Origin: Euzebya tangerina
Lineage (GTDB): Bacteria; Actinomycetota; Nitriliruptoria; Euzebyales; Euzebyaceae
Assembly: GCF_003074135.1 (NCBI RefSeq)
Contig: NZ_PPDK01000005.1
Coordinates: 51,493-115,492, forward strand
Reading direction: 5' to 3'
Length of the DNA stretch: 64,000 nucleotides
In this document: positions 1 to 10,448 of the stretch, one piece after another
How positions within the stretch are numbered: the stretch's first letter is position 1
How the letters are laid out: each line of letters starts with the position of its first letter
Program-made: the position numbers and the translations under genes
The notes under the pieces: generated by a model
Told to the model about the DNA's origin: nothing
What the model saw: only the letters and a program-made list of their open reading frames with translations
The model's database searches: none

Positions 1-2020
<2,020 letters not shown>

Positions 2021-2024
<4 letters not shown>

Positions 2025-2608
2025 TCTGCAACCTCCTGCATCGTTGCCTCCTTGGGGCGGTCCGCGTCAGTCTGCTCGTCCTGCAGTTCCATGTCGTCGG
2101 CTTCGACGCCGTTGGAACCGGCCCGCATCTGGGCGCCGGCCTCCTGGATGGACTCGACGATGTTCATGTAGCCGGTGCAGCGGCACAGGTTGCCGCTGAT
2201 GGCCCAGCGGACCTCGTCGTCGCCCGGGTCGTCGTTCTCCTCCAGCAGCGCTGCGCCGACCAGCATCATGGCCGGCGTGCAGTAGCCGCACTGGAGACCG
2301 TGCTTCTCCTTGAACGCTGCCTGGACCGGGTGGAGCTCCCCGTTCTGCTTCAATCCCTCGACGGTCATGATCTCGGCGCCGTCAGCCATCACGGCGAACA
2401 TCGTGCAGGCCTTGATCGGCTTGCCGTCCAGCAAGACCGTGCAGACACCACACGAGGTCGTGTCACAGCCGATGTGGGTGCCCGTGAGCCCGAGACCCGT
2501 CCGGATGTGATCGACCAGCAGGGTCCTCGGGTCGAGCTCGCTGCTGTGCTCGACGCCGTTGACGGTCATGGTCACTGTCACGGCGGTCGAGGTGGTCAGG
2601 TCCGTCAT
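2021..2608 (-). CDS. coxS: Carbon monoxide dehydrogenase small subunit, two [2Fe-2S] clusters
   Basis: Electron-transfer subunit of 195 residues that passes electrons from the Mo site in CoxL to FAD in CoxM. The N-terminal ferredoxin-like domain carries the plant-type cluster ligands C48, C53, C56 and C68 (motif CDTTSCGVC). The C-terminal helical domain carries C107, C110, C142 and C144 (CGYC and CRC). An acidic tail of about 30 residues follows the usual end of the family. The ATG at 2608 was chosen because it overlaps the coxM stop (ATGA) and gives the normal N-terminus; a longer frame upstream lies inside coxM. It overlaps coxL by 4 bases. Confidence 0.95.
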
Positions 2609-3492
2609 GCGGTACTCCCGGTGGTCGGCTCGCTGGCGTGAGCTTGGTCGAGGGCGGAGGCCAGGCCCCGCCTGGTGTAGACGTCGACGATGTTCCGCTT
2701 CCACTTCTCGGTGCCGCGGACATCGGTGTGGGGGTTGGATGCGGCCGCGGTGGCTGAAGCGGCGTCGGCGAACAGCTCCTCGGTGGGCATCTGGCCGACC
2801 AGCATCTCCTCGGCCTCGGTCACCTTCGTGGCGTAGGGCACCACACTGGTCAGGCCGATCCCCGCGGCGGCGATGGTGCCGTCGTCGGCGAGTTCGAGGT
2901 GGGTAGCTACTCCGACGGTGGCGTAGTCGCCGATCTTCCGCTCGAGTTTGTTGTAGACACCCCCGCTGGGTCCGCTCGGGACCGGGATCCGCACCTCGAC
3001 GACCATCTCACCCTCGTCCAGGCTGTTCTCGAACAGGCCGACGATGAAGTCGGTGATGTCGATCTCACGGCGACCGTTCGGGCCCTGGGCGACCACGGTG
3101 GCTCCGGTGGCGAGCAGGACGGAGTTCCAATCACCTTCGGGGTCGCAGTGGGCCACCGAGCCGACCAACGTCCCACGGTTTCGCACCAGTGGATCGGCCA
3201 CCCAGGGGGCGGCGCTTGCGACGGCGCCGGTCACGTCGTCGGAGGCGACGATGTCGGCGTGCCGGGCCAGTGCCCCGACGGCGACGTGGCCGTTCTCGCG
3301 CCGGACGTAGGCCAGCTCGTGCAGGCCGTTGATGTCCACCAGTCGCTCGGGGTAGGCGAAGCGCAGCTTCATCATCGGGATGAGCGACTGGCCGCCGGCC
3401 AGGATCCGGGTCTCGTCCGGATCCTCCGCGAGGGCCGCGACGGCCTCATCGATTGACCCCGCACGGAGGTACTCGTAGGTGGCTGGGAACAC
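2605..3492 (-). CDS. coxM: Carbon monoxide dehydrogenase medium subunit, FAD-binding
   Basis: FAD-binding subunit of 295 residues that delivers electrons from CoxS to the quinone pool. Family hallmarks are visible: the AGGQSLIPMMKLR segment near residues 33-45, the VGSVAHCDPEGDW segment (family form GGxxAHxDPxxD) and the ATVGVATHLEL motif of the C-terminal CODH flavoprotein domain. The GTG at 3492 is preferred over an in-frame ATG at 3519 because a GGAG sits just upstream and the protein then begins at the usual FPATYEY position. It is the first gene of the coxMSL operon; the 189-base gap upstream must hold the promoter, but I see no clear -35/-10 pair there. Confidence 0.93.
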   Translation of the reverse strand: MFPATYEYLRAGSIDEAVAALAEDPDETRILAGGQSLIPMMKLRFAYPERLVDINGLHELAYVRRENGHVAVGALARHADIVASDDVTGAVASAAPWVADPLVRNRGTLVGSVAHCDPEGDWNSVLLATGATVVAQGPNGRREIDITDFIVGLFENSLDEGEMVVEVRIPVPSGPSGGVYNKLERKIGDYATVGVATHLELADDGTIAAAGIGLTSVVPYATKVTEAEEMLVGQMPTEELFADAASATAAASNPHTDVRGTEKWKRNIVDVYTRRGLASALDQAHASEPTTGSTA

Positions 3493-3681
3493 TCGCGACT
3501 CCGATCTCCAACGGACCAATTCATGGAGGACGCTATCCCACGGCGATGCCCGGCGGTAGGCGAATTGTCGATTCCCAAGACCTCGCTCGAAACCCCACTC
3601 ACGCAGACCTGGCAGTGGTCGTCGCTCGGGTTCTGGCTGTGATGGGCGCAGGCTCCAGCTGAAAGATCGACGCGGCTGATC

Positions 3682-4872
3682 TCACCGAAGGGTGGGGATG
3701 TGCGATGGGAGGTCACGACCGGTGAGTGCGGTGGCGATGCGCCGGCCGGCCTCCCGGTGGCCGAACAGGTTCCCTGCCACCGGTCCGATCTGCAACGCCG
3801 CCACGGCACCCGCAACCCAGACGGGGACGCTCCCCCACCGCAGATCCGCAGACAGTGCTGGCAAGCCACCGTGCAGAGGAAGGGGTGATTGGTCCGCTAT
3901 GTCGCCCAGCACGCCGTCCACCCGAATATCGCTCAGCCCGCCGAAGGCCGGCCACACCTCGTCGATCGGCAGGGCCCGTCCGGCCCGCGAGCGGACGATC
4001 GTCTGACCGTCGACGTCCAGCACCATGTCGACCTGATCATCCTCGTACAGGCGAACTGCTCCCTCGCGGCTCATCACTCGGAGTTGCTTGGCCGCCCACG
4101 CAGGCATCGACCCCCCGCCGCGTGCCTCGTCCGCCAGTTCGTGCCTCGTCGCAAAGTCTGCGGCATCGAACGCACCCATTCGAATGGGGCCGAGCCAGGT
4201 CGGATGGACGTCCATCCGTCGCTCGACGAACGGCCGTCGTGCCAAGAGCGCCACGTCAGCACCGCCGGCAGCCGCCCCGAACGTGAGGTGGGCAGCGGAC
4301 AACCCGCCCCCGACGATGAGGATTCGGCGCCCCGAGAGGTTCTCGCCCAGTCGACCGTTGGGGTGGACGTGCTCCGGGGGCACCTGCTCGAGCCACTGCG
4401 GCAACACCTGGCGGCGGGGGTTGGTGGCGACCACAACCCTCTCAGCCCGGATCGTCACGTCGTTCGCGAGGCGCACTGCCACGGCGTCGGACTCCAGTTG
4501 GGCTCCGACGGCGCGAACACCGATGACGGCGTTGGTCAGCCGACACTCCTCCAGCACATCGGTGCAGAATCGAGCGAAGGCCGTGGTCGTCGGCACGTGC
4601 AGTCCGTCCGAGCGGCGTAGGTCGCGGTCCTGGTCCACGGACCGTACGAGCGCAAACGGGCTTGGATGCGGGTGATGCACGACCGGTGACCGCAGGTGCT
4701 CGATTCGCTGGGCAGCCATCTGGGCGTCCCACGTCGCCAGCCATCGTCCGGCCGGGTCGATGACGGCGAACTCATCCCGCCTGACGGCATCCGGGTCGGT
4801 CAACGCGAGGTGAACGGCCACCGACATGCCAGCAGGCCCGGCACCGACGACGAGGGTCCTGAGTCGTCCCAT
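3682..4872 (-). CDS. FAD/NAD(P)-binding oxidoreductase, SidA/IucD-like N-hydroxylase fold
   Basis: A 396-residue flavoprotein. An FAD-binding Rossmann motif (GAGPAGMSVAVHL) sits at residues 9-21 and a second dinucleotide motif (GGGLSAAH) in the middle. The overall layout resembles SidA/IucD/PvdA-type N-hydroxylating monooxygenases, which hydroxylate ornithine or lysine in siderophore synthesis, but the substrate cannot be read from sequence. The start is uncertain: in-frame ATGs lie at 4872, 4884 and 4893, and 4872 places the Rossmann fold at the usual distance. It sits downstream of metallophore transport genes on the same strand, and a perfect short palindrome lies 17 bases upstream of the start. 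A role in metallophore modification or release is inferred from context only. Confidence 0.7.
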   Translation of the reverse strand: MGRLRTLVVGAGPAGMSVAVHLALTDPDAVRRDEFAVIDPAGRWLATWDAQMAAQRIEHLRSPVVHHPHPSPFALVRSVDQDRDLRRSDGLHVPTTTAFARFCTDVLEECRLTNAVIGVRAVGAQLESDAVAVRLANDVTIRAERVVVATNPRRQVLPQWLEQVPPEHVHPNGRLGENLSGRRILIVGGGLSAAHLTFGAAAGGADVALLARRPFVERRMDVHPTWLGPIRMGAFDAADFATRHELADEARGGGSMPAWAAKQLRVMSREGAVRLYEDDQVDMVLDVDGQTIVRSRAGRALPIDEVWPAFGGLSDIRVDGVLGDIADQSPLPLHGGLPALSADLRWGSVPVWVAGAVAALQIGPVAGNLFGHREAGRRIATALTGRDLPSHIPTLR

Positions 4873-4888
4873 GACTGCCAGCATAGAC

Positions 4889-4901
4889 GACAATGGTTGT
4901 C
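4889..4901. promoter_or_regulatory. Palindromic operator candidate, Fur/Zur-like
   Basis: GACAA-TGG-TTGTC is a perfect 5-3-5 inverted repeat. On the minus strand the context reads AATGACAACCATTGTC, matching 13 of 19 positions of a generic Fur box by eye and resembling actinobacterial Zur boxes (TGAAAATcATTTTCA). It lies just upstream of the FAD oxidoreductase gene, so it is well placed to control it. Which regulator binds is inference. Confidence 0.45.
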
Positions 4902-4917
4902 ATTCGTATCCATACGG

Positions 4918-4983
4918 ATGGCCAATGACGAACTGGACGACGACATGGCGGAGAAGGAGCGGTGCTACCTCTCCGGGCGCTGA
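4918..4983 (+). CDS. Possible 21-residue peptide
   Basis: A short frame opens with ATG and ends in TGA in the gap between the FAD gene (divergent) and the end of the ABC transporter gene (convergent). The peptide is strongly acidic in its N-terminal half (DELDDD) and ends with a single Cys-Tyr pair and SGR. There is no Shine-Dalgarno sequence. Its start lies 17 bases from the 4889-4901 palindrome, so it could be a leaderless product of the same divergent promoter. It may equally be chance; I recognise no family. Confidence 0.2.
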   Translation: MANDELDDDMAEKERCYLSGR

Positions 4984-5028
4984 CCTGGAAGTCCGTCCTC
5001 AATGCACGTCGTGCGCCAGCGACCGGAG

Positions 5029-6801
5029 CTACGGTCCGGCGGTCGTCGCCGTGGCATCGGTGATGCGCCACTCGCGTGCCGACTGCTGGGCACGCCACAT
5101 CTCGGCGTAGCGACCATCAGCCGCGACGAGGTCGGCATGGACACCTCGTTCGGCGACCTCCCCATCCTCCAGCACGATGATCTGGTCGGCTGCCGCGACC
5201 GTCGACAGCCGGTGGGCGATCACGACCACGGTGCGGTCACGAACCAGGGTGTCGACGGCTTGTTGGACCGCCACCTCGCTCTCGGTGTCCAGTGCGGACG
5301 TGGGTTCGTCGAGAACCACGATCGGAGCGTTCTTCAAGATCGCTCGGGCGATGGAGATCCGCTGGCGTTCACCGCCGGAGAGTGCCCCGCCGATCTCGCC
5401 GACCGTCGTGTCGTAGCCCTGCGGCAGCCGTTCGATGAACGAATGGCAGTTCGCCGCTCGTGCCGCCGCTTCGATCTCGGTCCTGGTTGCCTGCGGTCTG
5501 GCCAGTCGGATGTTCTCCGCGATGGTGTCGTCGAAGAGGTAGACGTCCTGGAAGACGACCGAGATGTGCCGCATCAGCTCAGTCGGCTCAAGCGTCCGGA
5601 TGTCGACACCGCCGAGCGTCACGGTGCCAGACTGCGGGTCGGCGAACCTCGTGAGCATCCGTGTCACCGTCGTCTTGCCGCTGCCCGACGAACCGACCAG
5701 CGCGGTCAGGCTGCGGGCTGGGAAGGTGATGGAGAGGTCTCGGAGCACCGGCTCGTCGGTCCCCTCGTAGGCAAACGTCACGTCGTGCAGTGCCATCCCG
5801 CTCTCGTTGGAGGGGCTGATCTCGTCTGCCGCCCCGGCCTGCAGCACGGGGAGTGGCTCGGCAGCCATCAGCTCGGTGATCCGGTCCAATGCGGCTTCCA
5901 TGAAGTCGAACATCGTGGCGAGGTTCGCGAACAGCGCGAGCGGCTCCGAGAAGCGCACCGAGACGGCGATGAGGGCCACGACCACGGAGGTCTCGAGGGT
6001 TGCGTCGAGCACGAACGACACCGCCAGCGCGGTCACGGCAACCGTGCCGACCTGGACGATGGTCGACATGCCGATGCTCGGCCACGTCCCCAACTGGAGG
6101 CCGTGCGTCTGCGCCTCCCGAAGGTGCGCGAGGGAGGCCTGCAGGCGGTCGGAGCGCGGACCGACCTGCCGGGTGGCACGCAGGACGGGTAGTCCCTGGG
6201 CGTACTCGACCAACTGCGATGCGACCTCAGCGTGTGCCCGTGAGGAGATTCGGTTCTCCTTCGCGCCGATGCGCCGCACCAGTCCGTAGACCGGGACGGC
6301 CAGGGGGAAGACCAGCAGCAGCGCGAGCGCAAGACGCCAGTCGACGACGACCATCGCGAGGATCGTGACGGCGGGGGCCACAATGGTGGTGATCACCACG
6401 GCGTACAGGCCACCGGCGATCGACACCACGTCCTGGACACCCGAGGTCAGCACCATGTTGAGGTCGCCGGTCCGCCGCGCCAATAGCGTCTGCAGCGGCA
6501 TGCGCTGCAGTTGCGCCCCCAGATCTTCCCGGACCTCGTCGGCGACATCGATGTAGACCTGCCACTCGGCGCGCCCCGATCCGAACCGGAGCGCCGCATC
6601 GAGCAGGATCAAGGCGCCGATGCCGCCGATCCAGAACCAGACGCTCTCATCGCGGGCGAAGAGCGCGTCGAAGAATCCGAAGAGCCCGGCATACGCCAGC
6701 CCCTGGCACACTGCGGCCAATGTGGCCAGCACCAGTGCTCGCCGCATCAGGGAGGCGTGTGAGCCGCAGACCTCGATCATGGCCCGGAACGTCGCGATCA
6801 T
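5029..6801 (-). CDS. ABC transporter, fused membrane and ATPase domains (YbtQ/IrtB-like)
   Basis: A 590-residue type IV ABC half-transporter. An N-terminal six-helix membrane domain (about residues 15-300) is followed by an ATPase with Walker A GSSGSGKTT, signature LSGGERQR, Walker B VVLDEPTSALD and H-loop IAHRLST. Its start overlaps the end of the preceding ABC gene by 4 bases (ATGA), so the two half-transporters are translated together and probably heterodimerise. Such pairs followed by an MFS protein match the yersiniabactin YbtP-YbtQ-YbtX arrangement and mycobacterial IrtAB, which import metal-loaded siderophores despite an exporter-like fold. The import direction and the ligand are inferred from that resemblance and from the iron-related neighbours. 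Confidence 0.85.
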   Translation of the reverse strand: MIATFRAMIEVCGSHASLMRRALVLATLAAVCQGLAYAGLFGFFDALFARDESVWFWIGGIGALILLDAALRFGSGRAEWQVYIDVADEVREDLGAQLQRMPLQTLLARRTGDLNMVLTSGVQDVVSIAGGLYAVVITTIVAPAVTILAMVVVDWRLALALLLVFPLAVPVYGLVRRIGAKENRISSRAHAEVASQLVEYAQGLPVLRATRQVGPRSDRLQASLAHLREAQTHGLQLGTWPSIGMSTIVQVGTVAVTALAVSFVLDATLETSVVVALIAVSVRFSEPLALFANLATMFDFMEAALDRITELMAAEPLPVLQAGAADEISPSNESGMALHDVTFAYEGTDEPVLRDLSITFPARSLTALVGSSGSGKTTVTRMLTRFADPQSGTVTLGGVDIRTLEPTELMRHISVVFQDVYLFDDTIAENIRLARPQATRTEIEAAARAANCHSFIERLPQGYDTTVGEIGGALSGGERQRISIARAILKNAPIVVLDEPTSALDTESEVAVQQAVDTLVRDRTVVVIAHRLSTVAAADQIIVLEDGEVAERGVHADLVAADGRYAEMWRAQQSAREWRITDATATTAGP

Positions 6802-8672
6802 CGCTGCCCCTCCAAGCTGGTTGCTGCGTCAGGGGCCATCGCGCCGCCGGACCGCAACTCCCAGTCCTGTGCACGGCGATAGTGGTCCCACAGCGCGGCG
6901 TAGCGGCCAGCGGCCGCGACCAGCTGGCCGTGGGTCCCGCTCTCCACGACCTCGCCATGGTCGAGCACCACGATCTGGTCGGCATCCCTGATCGTCGAGA
7001 GTCGGTGCGCCACGACGATGAGGGTCCGGCCGACCGCCAGCCGCGCCAACGCCGCATGGATCTTCGCCTCGTTGTCGGGGTCGGCGAAGGCAGTGGCCTC
7101 ATCCAGCACGACGACCGGGCTATCCTGCAGGATCGCCCGTGCGATGGTGATGCGCTGTCGCTGGCCGCCGGAGAGGCTCGCGCCCCGTTCGCCGACGACG
7201 GTGTCGTAGCCGTGCGGCAGGTCGTCGGTGATGAAGTCGTGGGCCTGGGCGGCTCGCGCGGCGGACACCACCTGCTCATGGGTTGCATCCGTGCGCCCCA
7301 GGCGGATGTTGGCCACGACGGTGTCGTGCAGCAGGAACGGCGACTGGAACACGAAGGACACGTGGCCGAGCAGGGTGTCGGCTGACAGCTCACGGACGTC
7401 GACGCCGCCAACGAGTACCGAGCCCTGGTCGACGTCCCAGAAGCGAGGGATCAGCTGGGCGATCGTGGACTTGCCGGCGCCCGACGGTCCGACCAGCGCG
7501 GTCACCGTCCCGGCCGGCATCCAAATGCTGACATCACGAAGGGCATCGGTGTCACGCCCGGCGTAGCGAAACGTGACGTTGCGCAGTTCGACGGATGCGT
7601 CGGCGGGTTCGCGGCTGGCGTCGGCCTGCGGTAGCGCGGGGACGGCGCGCAGCCCACCCAGGCGCTTCACCGCGGCGTCGGCGTTGTTGATCAGCTGTTG
7701 CAGCCAGATGATGGGGATGACCGCATCCGTGATCGCCGGCGCGATGATCAACACGCCCAGGAAGGTGGCGACGTCGAGGGTGCCGGCATCCACGAACAGC
7801 CATCCGGTGGGCAACAGCACGAGAACGGTAGGCAGGGCCGCGAAGAGGGTCCTGGCGATGTAGCCCCCGGTCTGGCTCTTGGCCGTCCACTCCCGGAGAC
7901 GCTCGGTCGAGTCGTGCAGTGCGTCGCGGTACCGGCGGAACGAACCCGTCCCGTCATCGAAGGTCCGAACGACCTGCATCCCCTGGACGTACTCGTTGAT
8001 GACCGCGTTGATCCGCTCGTTGGCATCATCAACTTCCCGCCGCGCCACGTCGTAGTCGCGAAACGCGAAGAACAGCCCGATCGCCCCGATTGGCACGATG
8101 GCGAGGGCGATGAGCGCCATCCGCCAGTCCAACACGAACAGCGCTATGACCCCAACCACTGGCGCAGCAAAGGACCGTGCGAAGAGTGGGGTCGAGTCTG
8201 CGACGAACGCGTGCAGGGCGCGTACGTCATCCAGGACGATCTTCTTCAGCGCTCCCGATCCGGCGGTGACCACGTAGCCGAGGGGCACCCGCGCGAGGTG
8301 ATCGGTCAGCTCGGTTCGCAGGATCTGCTCGAGGCGGAACGCGCCAAGGTGAGAGATGTGGAACGCGGCGACGCGTGCCACGAACGCCACGACGACGGCC
8401 GCTGCACTGACGCCGACGAAGGTCCACACGCGTCCCGTGTCGGGGTTGGTGGCGACCAGTTCGGACACGACGGGGAGCAGCGCGAAGAGCGCGACGAACC
8501 ACGCCACCATGCCCAGCGCCGCGAGGGCCATGGCCGTGCGGATCTGACTGTTGACCGGCGCGATGACCTGCCAGAGCCCGAGCTCTTGGATCGACCCGTC
8601 GACGGCGCGGTCGGCCGCTGACCCCGGCGGCTCGGCCTTCATGGTGGGGGGTGGCGCGTGGGTCGTCGACAT
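6798..8672 (-). CDS. ABC transporter, fused membrane and ATPase domains (YbtP/IrtA-like)
   Basis: A 624-residue partner half-transporter. The ATPase has Walker A GPSGAGKST, signature LSGGQRQR and Walker B VVLDEATAFADPD. The ATAFADP form in place of the usual TSALD is characteristic of the IrtA/YbtP branch. The N-terminal ~45 residues before the first membrane helix are Pro/Ala-rich and hydrophilic, with no siderophore-interacting domain; full-length mycobacterial IrtA carries one, and here such domains are encoded separately in the region. Its start codon overlaps the MFS stop by one base and its end overlaps the next ABC gene by four, so the three transport genes form one operon. Confidence 0.85.
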   Translation of the reverse strand: MSTTHAPPPTMKAEPPGSAADRAVDGSIQELGLWQVIAPVNSQIRTAMALAALGMVAWFVALFALLPVVSELVATNPDTGRVWTFVGVSAAAVVVAFVARVAAFHISHLGAFRLEQILRTELTDHLARVPLGYVVTAGSGALKKIVLDDVRALHAFVADSTPLFARSFAAPVVGVIALFVLDWRMALIALAIVPIGAIGLFFAFRDYDVARREVDDANERINAVINEYVQGMQVVRTFDDGTGSFRRYRDALHDSTERLREWTAKSQTGGYIARTLFAALPTVLVLLPTGWLFVDAGTLDVATFLGVLIIAPAITDAVIPIIWLQQLINNADAAVKRLGGLRAVPALPQADASREPADASVELRNVTFRYAGRDTDALRDVSIWMPAGTVTALVGPSGAGKSTIAQLIPRFWDVDQGSVLVGGVDVRELSADTLLGHVSFVFQSPFLLHDTVVANIRLGRTDATHEQVVSAARAAQAHDFITDDLPHGYDTVVGERGASLSGGQRQRITIARAILQDSPVVVLDEATAFADPDNEAKIHAALARLAVGRTLIVVAHRLSTIRDADQIVVLDHGEVVESGTHGQLVAAAGRYAALWDHYRRAQDWELRSGGAMAPDAATSLEGQR

Positions 8673-9949
8673 CAGCGGCTCCCGCTAGCTGTCGCGTCGG
8701 TCAGGACCAGGTCGCGTTCGCGTTCGAGCATCTGCTGCCGAAGGAGATTCTCGTGACCCCGCAAGTGGCGGGCGTACACCCCGACCCCGACAACCAGGAG
8801 CACCGCCGAGCCGATGACGACCGGTACGTAGCCGACGGCACCGGCGATGCCGAGACCGACGCCACCCGCGATGAAGCTCCAGATCATGCCGATCGAACTC
8901 ATCAGCGTGTAGTCGCTGCCGGCGCTGTCGGTTCGCGAGTAGTCCATGTTCACCGTGTAGATCACCGACGTCGTGGCTGAGTATGACGTCAGGTACACGC
9001 AGATGGCCGTGATGATCAGCGCGTCGTTGCGGGAGCCACCGAACATCGGCAGCAGCGCCAACGTCGCCGCCACCTTTATCGCCGAGCCAGCGAGCACGGG
9101 CACCAACCGGCCGTACCGGCTCACGAGTGCCCCACCGACGAAGCCGCCGATCGCGGCCGGCACCGACGCGACCAGGCTGAGGACGACGCCGATGCGCGTG
9201 AGCGACCAGCCGATGTCGACCAACGCGGGCGTCAGCAGGCCGTAGCTGACCGCGACGCCGAGGTAGAGGAGCGGCACGACGACGAGTGCCCAGCGGCCCG
9301 CCCCAGGCTGGTGGAAGACGGTGCGCAGCGACCGGTAGGCGACGCCGAGTGATGCGGGTGTGGCGAGTGGTGGTGTGTCCTGCTCGCGGAAGCGAATGAC
9401 AACGACCAGGGCGGTTGCTGTCATCGCAGCCAGCAGCAGCATTGCAGCGGTCCAGCCGAACGGGTCGAAGACCACCACGGTGAGTCCTCCGCCGAGGAGG
9501 TTGCCGACGTACCCAGCGGCAACCTGGACACCGTTGGCCGTTCCGCGATCCTCCACGGCGATCAGTCGAACGGCCAGAGCATCGGCGGCGATGTCCTGGG
9601 TGGCCGAGAAGAACACGAGCAGCGCCGCCAGCGCCATGAGCGCGCCGAAGTCGTCTGGATCCGGCGACACGCCGAGCATGGTCAACAACGTCAGGACCAT
9701 CGCGGTCTGGAGGACCAACAGGCAGGGCCGGTAGTGCCCGGACCGCCTTCCGCCGAAGCGATCGACCACCGGTGACCACAGGAACTTCACAGCCCATACC
9801 AGGCCCAGCCCCTGGATGATGCCGAGGCTCTCCAGCGACGCCCCGTTCTCCCGCAGGATCCCGGTCAGGCCGACGAGCAGGAAGCCGACACCGATGAACT
9901 GCGTGATGTACAGGGCCGACAGCAGTCGGTAGAGAGGGGCGCGTTCCAT
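8672..9949 (-). CDS. Major facilitator superfamily transporter, YbtX-like
   Basis: A 425-residue membrane protein with about 12 predicted hydrophobic helices, an N-terminal YITQFIGVGFLLVGL helix and an RFGGRRSGHYRP cytoplasmic loop like the MFS A-motif region. It is the first gene of the three-gene transport operon. In the yersiniabactin system the equivalent MFS protein YbtX lies beside the YbtPQ importer and has been linked to zinc acquisition, so the metal here could be iron or zinc. Function in this organism is inferred from synteny. Confidence 0.75.
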   Translation of the reverse strand: MERAPLYRLLSALYITQFIGVGFLLVGLTGILRENGASLESLGIIQGLGLVWAVKFLWSPVVDRFGGRRSGHYRPCLLVLQTAMVLTLLTMLGVSPDPDDFGALMALAALLVFFSATQDIAADALAVRLIAVEDRGTANGVQVAAGYVGNLLGGGLTVVVFDPFGWTAAMLLLAAMTATALVVVIRFREQDTPPLATPASLGVAYRSLRTVFHQPGAGRWALVVVPLLYLGVAVSYGLLTPALVDIGWSLTRIGVVLSLVASVPAAIGGFVGGALVSRYGRLVPVLAGSAIKVAATLALLPMFGGSRNDALIITAICVYLTSYSATTSVIYTVNMDYSRTDSAGSDYTLMSSIGMIWSFIAGGVGLGIAGAVGYVPVVIGSAVLLVVGVGVYARHLRGHENLLRQQMLERERDLVLTDATASGSR

Positions 9950-9967
9950 GGCAAGACCTTACCTGTT

Positions 9968-9992
9968 AATGAGAACGGTTCCTATCCGCATT
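9968..9992. promoter_or_regulatory. Imperfect inverted repeat upstream of the transport operon
   Basis: A 25-base element opens with AATGAGAAC and ends with CGCATT, with a perfect GAAC-G-GTTC core at 9973-9981. The AATGAnAAC half-site matches AATGACAAC at the palindrome upstream of the FAD gene, so both may be read by one Fur/Zur-family regulator. It lies about 20 bases upstream of the MFS start. The right half is degenerate, so support is moderate. Confidence 0.35.
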
Positions 9993-10074
9993 GCATGATA
10001 GTGCGAGTCCCTCCTGCATCGGTCGCTGGAGTCGCTGCTGTTCTGAACGCATCCACCAGAGCCGGCCTCGATAC

Positions 10075-10326
10075 TCAGTCGGTGTGGCTCGCGATGTAGA
10101 GCACGTCGAACTCCTCACCCAACCCACTCGACCAACCGTCGAACGACGCGGCCGCTTGACGCCGCCGAAGTCCGATCACGTAGCGCGTGCCCGCCAGGTC
10201 GACCTCCACCCAGGCCTGCCCATCACCAATCGGGCGCGTGTCAATGACCTGCGAGACCTGATCGCGGGATGCACCTCGGGTGCGGCGCAGCCACTCCATC
10301 GCGAACGAACTTGCATCACCAGACAT
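10075..10326 (-). CDS. Hypothetical protein, 83 residues
   Basis: A small, probably soluble protein with no recognised domain, no signal peptide and no membrane segment. Codon use is G/C-ending like its neighbours, which supports a real gene. It has a helical N-terminal part followed by a likely beta region (AWVEVDLAGTRYVIGL). It is divergent from the DUF2470-SIP gene, and the IdeR-like box between them starts 6 bases upstream of its ATG. It is therefore probably iron-repressed. Role unknown. Confidence 0.6.
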   Translation of the reverse strand: MSGDASSFAMEWLRRTRGASRDQVSQVIDTRPIGDGQAWVEVDLAGTRYVIGLRRRQAAASFDGWSSGLGEEFDVLYIASHTD

Positions 10327-10331
10327 ACTAG

Positions 10332-10350
10332 TTAGGTTAACCTTACCTCG
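10332..10350. promoter_or_regulatory. DtxR/IdeR-like iron box
   Basis: TTAGGTTAACCTTACCTCG matches 15 of 19 positions of the DtxR/IdeR consensus TTAGGTTAGCCTAACCTAA, with a perfect AGGTTAACCT core. It lies between the divergent 83-residue gene and the DUF2470-SIP gene and could repress both in iron-replete cells. Confidence 0.75.
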
Positions 10351-10448
10351 TGCCGTAGGTCATAGCCGAGGACAGGGCAGCCATGGATGACCTCAGCGCA
10401 TTCGCGTTTCGCGCCTGGACCACTCGAGCGAGCTAGGACCCCCATCAC

